The translations under genes and the position numbers were made by a program. The notes beneath the pieces are model-generated. The model was not told the DNA's origin. It saw only the letters and a program-made list of their open reading frames with translations, and did no database searches. From Lactobacillus iners DSM 13335 (GTDB lineage Bacteria > Bacillota > Bacilli > Lactobacillales > Lactobacillaceae), in the NCBI RefSeq assembly GCF_000160875.1, contig NZ_GG700801.1, forward strand, positions 120,779-178,892: a stretch of 58,114 bases of DNA, in the 5' to 3' direction. Shown in pieces: positions 52,226 through 58,114 of the stretch. Numbering within the stretch: the stretch's first letter is position 1; each line of letters opens with the position of its first letter.

Positions 52226-54640
52226 TTATTTAGCTACAATATTGATAATTTTATTGGGAACAATGATAATTTTTCGTATTTCTTTATCTGCTAAAAACTT
52301 TTGAACATGCTGATCAGCTAAAGCCTGCTTTTCTAATTCTTCTTTTGCAGTATCCACTTTTACCTTAATTTTTCCACGCAATTTTCCATTAATTTGAATC
52401 ATCACTTCAACTACTGATTCAATCAATTTACTTTCATCATAACTAGGCCATTTAACGTATGATATTGATTCATCATGACCTAATATTTGCCAAATTTCTT
52501 CCATCATGTGTGGTGCAACTGGGGCTAACAATTGAACAAAACCTTCAGCATAAGCACGCGGAATAGAGGTTGCCTTTTGAGCCTCATTGACAAACACCAT
52601 CATTTGCGAAATTGCAGTATTAAAGTGTAGTGCTTCAAAATCTTCTGTAACTTTCTTGACAGTTTGATTGTAAACTTTATCCAGTTGACCGTCATTTTCT
52701 TCTACAATTTTGTCACTTACTACAGCCTTAACATCCAAATCATTAACCATTAAACGCCAAACACGATCAAGGAATTTTTTAATCGATGCTGGACCATTAT
52801 CATCCCAATCAATCGATGCATCAAGTGGTCCCATAAACATCTCGTAAGTTCTTAAACTATCTGCTCCATATTCTTCAACGATATCATCAGGATTTACTAC
52901 ATTGCCTCTAGACTTAGACATTTTTTCATGATCCTTAAGAATCAAACCTTGATTATATAATTTTTGGAATGGTTCTTTAGTAGGCACAACCCCTAAATCA
53001 TAGAGCACCTTATGCCAAAATCTAGCATACAATAAATGTCTTACAGCATGTTCAGCTCCACCTACATACATATTAACTGGAAGCCATTTCTTGAATAAAT
53101 CATATTCACCTAATTTTTCAGTATTATGAGGATCAATATAACGTAAGTAATACCAAGAAGAACCAGCCCAATTAGGCATAGTGTTAGTTTCACGTTTACC
53201 TTTACGTCCATTTTCATCAACAACATTAATCCAATCTGTCAAATTAGCTAATGGACTTTCAGGTGTGCCTGAAGGCTTAATATTGGTTGTATGTGGCAAG
53301 ATTAATGGTAATTGGTCTTCAGGAACTAATGTAGTTTCACCATCTTCCCAATGAATTATAGGTATAGGTTCTCCCCAATAACGTTGTCTTGAAAAATCCC
53401 AATCACGCAATTTATAATTGACTGTTCTTTTACCAAGCTTATGTTCCTCTAACCATTCAATTATTTTATTTTTGGCTTCTTCATTGTGTAATCCATCAAT
53501 AAAATCAGAAGCTACATGCTCACCATCGCCAACAAAGGCTGCTTGAGTGACATCGCCGCCCTTAATAACTTCTTTAATTGGCAAAGAGAATTTGCTGGCA
53601 AAAGCATAATCACGATCATCATGTGCAGGTACTGCCATCACTGCACCAGTACCATAGCTTGCTAAAACGTAATCAGATATCCAAATAGGTACTCTGTCAC
53701 CATTAATTGGATTAATAGCATATGCTCCAGTGAAAACACCTGTTTTATCTTTATTTAGATCAGTTCTTTCCAAATCAGATTTTGATTCTATTTTTTTGAT
53801 ATAAGCTTCTACATCCGCTTGATGTTCTTCTGTAGTTATTTTTTTAACTAATTCATTTTCTGGTGCCAAAACAGTATAACTAACACCAAACAATGTATCT
53901 GGTCTAGTAGTAAAAACATCAAAAGTCAAATTAGTATTTTCAACTTGAAAAGTAATTTGGGCACCATATGATCTACCAATCCAATTGCGTTGCATTTCTT
54001 TGATTGGTTCAGGCCAATCTAAATCATCTAAATCTTCCAATAATCTATCTGCATAAGCTGTCATTTTTAACATCCACTGACGCATATTGCGACGATAAAC
54101 AGGAAAACCTCCACGCTCTGTTTTACCATCAATTACTTCTTCATTTGCTACAACTGTACCCAGATCTGGTGACCAATTAACAGGAACTTCAGCCTCATAA
54201 GCTAATCCCATTTTATACATTTGTTCAAATACCCACTGTGTCCATTTATAATAAGCAGGATCACTAGTATTTACCTCACGATCCCAATCGTAAGAAAATC
54301 CAAGTTGGGTTAGTTGATTTTTAAAATTAGCTATATTTTCCTTAGTAACATCCATAGGATCTCTACCAGTTTTTATTGCATATTGCTCAGTTGGTAACCC
54401 GAAAGCATCCCAACCCATTGGATGTAAAACATTATATCCTTGTGCCCTTTTCATACGAGCTAAAATATCGGTAGCAGTATATCCTTCTGGATGCCCTACA
54501 TGAAGACCCTTAGCGGATGGAAATGGAAACATATCTAAAGCATAGTAATTTTTCTTATTTGGATCTGTTCCTGTCTTGAATGTTTTATGTTCTGACCAAT
54601 ATTGATGCCATTTTCTTTCAACAACTTTGTGATTATACAT
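52226..54640 (-). CDS. leuS: Leucyl-tRNA synthetase
   Basis: Class I synthetase, 804 residues. HIGH motif is [11 protein letters not shown]; the editing (CP1) domain lies about 220-400 with TTRPDTLFG and the conserved Asp region; KMSKS is [14 protein letters not shown]. The anticodon-binding and C-terminal domains are complete. AGGAGG precedes the ATG. A Leu T-box leader lies upstream. Confidence 0.98.
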   Translation of the reverse strand: MYNHKVVERKWHQYWSEHKTFKTGTDPNKKNYYALDMFPFPSAKGLHVGHPEGYTATDILARMKRAQGYNVLHPMGWDAFGLPTEQYAIKTGRDPMDVTKENIANFKNQLTQLGFSYDWDREVNTSDPAYYKWTQWVFEQMYKMGLAYEAEVPVNWSPDLGTVVANEEVIDGKTERGGFPVYRRNMRQWMLKMTAYADRLLEDLDDLDWPEPIKEMQRNWIGRSYGAQITFQVENTNLTFDVFTTRPDTLFGVSYTVLAPENELVKKITTEEHQADVEAYIKKIESKSDLERTDLNKDKTGVFTGAYAINPINGDRVPIWISDYVLASYGTGAVMAVPAHDDRDYAFASKFSLPIKEVIKGGDVTQAAFVGDGEHVASDFIDGLHNEEAKNKIIEWLEEHKLGKRTVNYKLRDWDFSRQRYWGEPIPIIHWEDGETTLVPEDQLPLILPHTTNIKPSGTPESPLANLTDWINVVDENGRKGKRETNTMPNWAGSSWYYLRYIDPHNTEKLGEYDLFKKWLPVNMYVGGAEHAVRHLLYARFWHKVLYDLGVVPTKEPFQKLYNQGLILKDHEKMSKSRGNVVNPDDIVEEYGADSLRTYEMFMGPLDASIDWDDNGPASIKKFLDRVWRLMVNDLDVKAVVSDKIVEENDGQLDKVYNQTVKKVTEDFEALHFNTAISQMMVFVNEAQKATSIPRAYAEGFVQLLAPVAPHMMEEIWQILGHDESISYVKWPSYDESKLIESVVEVMIQINGKLRGKIKVKVDTAKEELEKQALADQHVQKFLADKEIRKIIIVPNKIINIVAK

Positions 54641-54656
54641 TTTTTCCTCCTAAAAT

Positions 54657-54880
54657 AAAAAACGTCCTATGAAAGTAAATCATAGGACGAAATTGAATCG
54701 CGGTACCACCTAAGTTCCATGCATAACATGACCCTTGTCGCACGTTATCGCTGTGCCAACGTAGAGTTTGCTACGGAGTAAGTTCAATGAATTACATTAG
54801 GATATCACACCAATAATCCCTCTCTGAAAATGCAGGTTCATTTACTAATCTCAACTCTTTTTTTATCTATAATGATTATA
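54657..54880 (-). promoter_or_regulatory. T-box riboswitch (Leu) upstream of leuS
   Basis: Minus-strand leader with T-box core GGTGGTACCGCGA (54698-54710), stem I parts AGAGAGGGA and TTGGTGTGA, and a perfect terminator (CGTCCTATG ... CATAGGACG, then TTTTTT, 54657-54689). CTT at 54780-54782 in GAACTTA is the likely specifier for leucine. A -10-like TATAAT lies near 54875-54880. Confidence 0.93.
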
Positions 54881-54926
54881 ATTTACCACAAAAAAGAAAT
54901 TTTACAAGGTAATTTATACCATCATA

Positions 54927-56393
54927 TTACTTTTTAATTCTCTTTTCTTTATACAAATGATTCAGTAAAAAAGAAACGACAATTAAAACTAATGCTACCC
55001 AATAACCAGATTTTAATGCATTAATAAGCACCATTCTTAATTGTGGAACAAATTTTGGATCTAACTGAGATAATTTAGCAGAAGCAACAATTTTATTCAT
55101 CATATTTTGTGTTAACTGCGGATGTTTTTGTAATCCTGCCATAATTGAAGTATTAAATACAACACCAAAGAGTGAAACCATCATTGTTTGACCCAAAAAT
55201 TTCAACAATGTATTAAATGCTGTTGCAACCCCTATATCTTTTGGAGAAACAATCAATTGTGATTTCATTAATGCCACTGTGATAATGATTCCAAAACCGA
55301 TGCCATTAACAGCTGCCAAAACGCAAAATACCCAAAGCGGTGTATATATTGGTACTAATAAAAGACATATATCTGCCAATAATAATACTGCTAAAAAGAC
55401 ATCAAATAGCTTTTTGGTACCATAACGAAACATTAATGTTCCTGAAATGAAGGAACCAACAATCCATAATAAAGAACTTGGTGTGACTGCAAAACCAGCC
55501 ATTGATGAACTAACACCATTAATTCCCTGCATCCAAGTCGGAATATAAAATTCAAAGCCAATAACAACTCCTGAAATTAATAGAGTAATTAAACTATGAC
55601 AGATAAATTCCTTATTTTTGATAATAGACAAAGGGATAATTGGATCTTTAGCCTTTTTTTCTACACTAAAGAATAATACAAAGCTAAATATGCTAATAAC
55701 TAATAAAGCGATAGTCAACAACAAAGTTCCGGGCTGATCCAGAAATTGCAAAAATAACATCAACGATAATAAAAATACGATTAAAATTGCTGATCCTGCA
55801 TAATCTAGCGATACTATTTTATTGACCTTTTTCTCAATAAAATATACCTGTACCATAATCAATGCTGCAATACCTATCGGAACATTAATATAAAATATCC
55901 AATGCCACGATAAATGTTGTACAATAAATCCACCCAATAAAGGTGCTAATATAGCTGCTACACCCCAAAAGCCGCAATTTAATCCTAATATTTTAGATCT
56001 CTTATCAATTGGATATAAATCAGCTAACATCGTAATTGCAACAGGTTGAATAGCACCAGATCCTAAGCCTTGAATTGTTCTAAAGATAATTAATTGAAAC
56101 ATATTTTGTGCTAAGCCACATAACGACGAACCTATCACAAAAATTAATATTCCAAATAAGAACACGGGCTTTCGACCGAAACTATCTGCTAATTTTCCAT
56201 AAATTGGTGTAGTTACTGCTGTCATTAATAAAAATATTGATACAACCCAACTCATAATCTCCAAACCATTAAGATCTGAAACAATAGTTGGCATTGCTGT
56301 TGAAACAATGGTTCCTTCTATGGCAGTCATAAAAGTGGTAAGAAAAATAGCACAGGTGATGATTTTTATATTTGTATGACGGACTTTATTCAT
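54927..56393 (-). CDS. MFS drug exporter, DHA2 (EmrB/QacA) family
   Basis: A 488-residue exporter with 14 predicted membrane helices. Early motif D-type phrase [14 protein letters not shown], motif [15 protein letters not shown], and a motif C-like GLGSGAIQP typical of antiporters. It begins within the last codons of metK (8-base overlap), so it depends on translation of metK and on the SMK leader. The exported compound is unknown; multidrug export is the usual annotation. Confidence 0.92.
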   Translation of the reverse strand: MNKVRHTNIKIITCAIFLTTFMTAIEGTIVSTAMPTIVSDLNGLEIMSWVVSIFLLMTAVTTPIYGKLADSFGRKPVFLFGILIFVIGSSLCGLAQNMFQLIIFRTIQGLGSGAIQPVAITMLADLYPIDKRSKILGLNCGFWGVAAILAPLLGGFIVQHLSWHWIFYINVPIGIAALIMVQVYFIEKKVNKIVSLDYAGSAILIVFLLSLMLFLQFLDQPGTLLLTIALLVISIFSFVLFFSVEKKAKDPIIPLSIIKNKEFICHSLITLLISGVVIGFEFYIPTWMQGINGVSSSMAGFAVTPSSLLWIVGSFISGTLMFRYGTKKLFDVFLAVLLLADICLLLVPIYTPLWVFCVLAAVNGIGFGIIITVALMKSQLIVSPKDIGVATAFNTLLKFLGQTMMVSLFGVVFNTSIMAGLQKHPQLTQNMMNKIVASAKLSQLDPKFVPQLRMVLINALKSGYWVALVLIVVSFLLNHLYKEKRIKK

Positions 56394-57591
56394 GATTTTT
56401 CACATAATCTAATAATTCACTGACCTTATCGGTATGCTCCCAAGGTAAATCAATATCAGTTCTACCAAAATGCCCATAAGCTGCAGTTTGCTTATATATA
56501 GGACGATTTAAATCTAACATTTTTATAATCCCAGCTGGACGCAAATCAAATATCTCACGCACAGCTTGTACTAATAGTGATTCATCAACTACACCTGTAC
56601 CCGCAGTATCAATCATGATTGATACTGGATGTGCTACACCGATTGCATAGGCTAACTGAATCTCGCAACGATAAGCTAACCCTGCTGCAACAATATTTTT
56701 AGCTACATAACGTGCTGCATAACTTGCACTACGATCAACTTTAGTTAAATCTTTACCTGAAAAGGCACCTCCACCATGTCTTGCATAGCCACCGTAAGTA
56801 TCTACAATAATTTTTCGACCAGTTAATCCTGAGTCACCTTTAGGTCCACCAATAACAAATCTCCCGGAAGGATTAATTAGATATTTTGTATTTTCATCAA
56901 GATAGCGTTCTGGTATAACCTTTTTAATCACATCATTAATTATACTATTTTGAATTTCATCATTTGATACTACATCATCTGTTTGTGTTGAAACAACAAT
57001 AGTATCAATACGTTTAGGCTTATTATCCTTATCATATTCAACAGTTACTTGAGCTTTTGCATCAGGTCTTAACCAAGGTAAAGTACCATTTTTTCGTAAA
57101 TCAGCAGTTTTTCTCATAATCTTATGTGCTAAGGATATAGGTAAAGGCATAAGTTCAGGTGTTTCCTTAATGGCAAATCCAAACATTAAGCCTTGATCTC
57201 CAGCACCAATTTGATTAAGACGATCATCGCCTTTATTACCACTTCTAACCTCTAAGGAGTTATCTACTCCTCCAGCGATATCAGATGATTGTTCATCAAT
57301 ATCAACCAAAATTGCACAATTAGAAGCATCGAAGCCTAATTCTGGTCGGTTATAACCTATTTCATTAATTGTCTTTCTGACTATAGATTGAATATCAACA
57401 TATGCTAATGTAGATATTTCTCCTACAACTAAAACCAATCCTGTAGTTACCGTAGTTTCACAAGCAACACGACCATTAGGATCTTTAGCTAAAATTGCAT
57501 CCAAAATTGCATCTGAAATTTGATCAGCAATTTTATCTGGATGACCCTCAGAAACTGATTCTGACGTAAATAAATGTTTCTCTTGCTTCAT
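56386..57591 (-). CDS. metK: S-adenosylmethionine synthase
   Basis: Makes SAM from methionine and ATP. 401 residues, full length. N-terminal motif [20 protein letters not shown], the [12 protein letters not shown] hexapeptide region, and the GGGAFSGKD loop with [10 protein letters not shown]. Translation is controlled by an SMK-box leader that covers the ribosome-binding site. The downstream MFS gene is coupled to it. Confidence 0.98.
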   Translation of the reverse strand: MKQEKHLFTSESVSEGHPDKIADQISDAILDAILAKDPNGRVACETTVTTGLVLVVGEISTLAYVDIQSIVRKTINEIGYNRPELGFDASNCAILVDIDEQSSDIAGGVDNSLEVRSGNKGDDRLNQIGAGDQGLMFGFAIKETPELMPLPISLAHKIMRKTADLRKNGTLPWLRPDAKAQVTVEYDKDNKPKRIDTIVVSTQTDDVVSNDEIQNSIINDVIKKVIPERYLDENTKYLINPSGRFVIGGPKGDSGLTGRKIIVDTYGGYARHGGGAFSGKDLTKVDRSASYAARYVAKNIVAAGLAYRCEIQLAYAIGVAHPVSIMIDTAGTGVVDESLLVQAVREIFDLRPAGIIKMLDLNRPIYKQTAAYGHFGRTDIDLPWEHTDKVSELLDYVKNHE

Positions 57592-57598
57592 AATAGAA

Positions 57599-57663
57599 GT
57601 CCCCCTTTAAAAAATCGGTTACAAGGCATCTTCGAATTTCGAATCCTCTCGGGACCTTAACCG
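57599..57663 (-). promoter_or_regulatory. SMK-box (SAM-III) riboswitch of metK
   Basis: The minus-strand leader matches the known Lactobacillales SMK box: GGTTAAGGTCCCGAGAGGAT, a small hairpin TTCGAAATTCGAA, then GATGCCTTGTAACCGA and, after a T-rich linker, the Shine-Dalgarno AAAGGGGGA (57600-57608). The pyrimidine-rich TCCC part can pair with that site when SAM is bound, blocking metK translation. Confidence 0.92.
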
Positions 57664-57682
57664 TAATACAATAATAAATATT

Positions 57683-57707
57683 AAAAAAGACTACCATTTG
57701 GTAGTCT
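57683..57707 (-). terminator. Terminator of the tRNA operon
   Basis: Minus strand AGACTACC-AAAT-GGTAGTCT followed by TTTTT, directly after tRNA-Val. Confidence 0.92.
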
Positions 57708-57711
57708 CCTA

Positions 57712-57784
57712 TGGAGGATACAGGGCTCGAACCTGTGACCTCCTGCTTGTAAGGCAGATGCTCTCCCAGCTGAGCTAATCCTCC
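57712..57784 (-). tRNA. tRNA-Val (anticodon TAC)
   Basis: 73 nt. Acceptor GGAGGAT/ATCCTCC, D-arm AGCTCAGCTGGGAGAGC, anticodon loop CTTACAA (TAC), TPsiC GGTTCGAGCC, discriminator A. CCA not encoded. Confidence 0.97.
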
Positions 57785-57788
57785 AAAA

Positions 57789-57860
57789 TGACCCGTACGA
57801 GATTCGAACTCATGATACCGCCGTGAAAGGGCGATGTCTTAACCACTTGACCAACGGGTC
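57789..57860 (-). tRNA. tRNA-Glu (anticodon TTC)
   Basis: 72 nt. Acceptor GACCCGT/ACGGGTC, D-arm GGTCAAGTGGTTAAGACA, anticodon loop CTTTCAC (TTC), TPsiC AGTTCGAATCT, discriminator A. Second gene of the Ser-Glu-Val cluster. Confidence 0.97.
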
Positions 57861-57959
57861 ATATAAATTATCCCTAACATAGCTTCGATGATAACATTGC
57901 CCACAAAGCTATGCAAGCGATATTTATAACTAGTTAAAAACTTAAAAAGTCCCTAACTA

Positions 57960-58049
57960 CGGAGTGTGAGAGATTCGAACTCTCGATACAGGTAATGCCC
58001 GTATACATGATTTCCAATCATGCTCCTTCGGCCTCTCGGACAACACTCC
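57960..58049 (-). tRNA. tRNA-Ser (anticodon GGA)
   Basis: 90-nt class II tRNA. Acceptor GGAGTGT/ACACTCC, D-arm with CCGAGAGGCCGAAGG, anticodon stem CATGA/TCATG with loop TTGGAAA (GGA), a long variable arm, TPsiC AGTTCGAATCT, discriminator G. Confidence 0.97.
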
Positions 58050-58114
58050 ACTATTAATGTTAAATTAATAGTCTTTCAATAAATCCAAACGGATTATACT
58101 GAAAAATTAAAAGA

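Noticed and set aside
1..58114. CRISPR arrays, intact insertion sequences and rRNA genes
   Set aside because: I looked for regularly spaced repeats, transposase-like frames and rRNA sequence and saw none. The only tandem repeats are in the pullulanase stalk.

Overview
The window looks like a chromosomal stretch of a low-GC, host-associated Lactobacillus of the delbrueckii/acidophilus group, most likely Lactobacillus iners. The main pointers are a secreted cholesterol-dependent cytolysin of the inerolysin type, a nucleoside deoxyribosyltransferase very like the L. leichmannii enzyme, a cell-surface type I pullulanase ending in S-layer-type domains, clpE controlled by a CIRCE operator, and an SMK-box (SAM-III) leader on metK. 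The species call is inference from remembered families; no search was run.

Layout. 1-2003: 5' part of hsdS and complete hsdM of a type I restriction-modification locus. 2211-4558: cytolysin gene with a cre box, divergent from ntd. 4586-9601: ptsHI, then divergent clpE and a DUF1827 gene. 9648-12762: a stomatin-like (SPFH) gene and a three-gene ABC-2 transporter cassette bracketed by an exact 67-bp direct repeat. 12744-17996: 1728-residue pullulanase with a strong promoter and a cre box inside the spacer. 18010-35973: housekeeping genes (murC, ytpR, a thioredoxin-like gene, trmB, ecsAB, a HIT gene, prsA, yhaM-yhaN-yhaO-yheA, a class A PBP, an RluA-type synthase, fba, argS with an Arg T-box). 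35986-40425: dacA, a GH31 alpha-glucosidase and nnrD as a coupled operon. 40486-45525: tRNA-Leu, then a heavily decayed prophage. 45553-49841: a galactitol-type PTS with a class II aldolase and a DeoR regulator. 49986-58049: a histidine phosphatase, a MurJ/SpoVB-type flippase, leuS with a Leu T-box, an MFS exporter overlapping metK, the SMK riboswitch, and tRNA-Ser, -Glu and -Val.

How it fits together. The window holds HPr with its Ser46 site, and four operons with CcpA-type cre boxes: cytolysin, pullulanase, the nnrD/alpha-glucosidase/dacA operon, and the gat-type PTS. This suggests that release of host-cell contents, glycogen debranching, oligosaccharide hydrolysis and alternative sugar uptake are all repressed together when good sugars are present. 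Amino-acid and SAM supply are sensed by RNA leaders on argS, leuS and metK.

The least understood parts are the prophage remnant and the ABC cassette. The remnant contains two similar modules, each an amphipathic mini-peptide followed by a mini-membrane peptide, directly behind a near-consensus promoter. It also has a broken MuF capsid protein with a probable BECR-type RNase toxin domain followed by possible immunity genes, and an orphan AbrB/MazE-type antitoxin. The ABC cassette lies between repeats that could delete it precisely.
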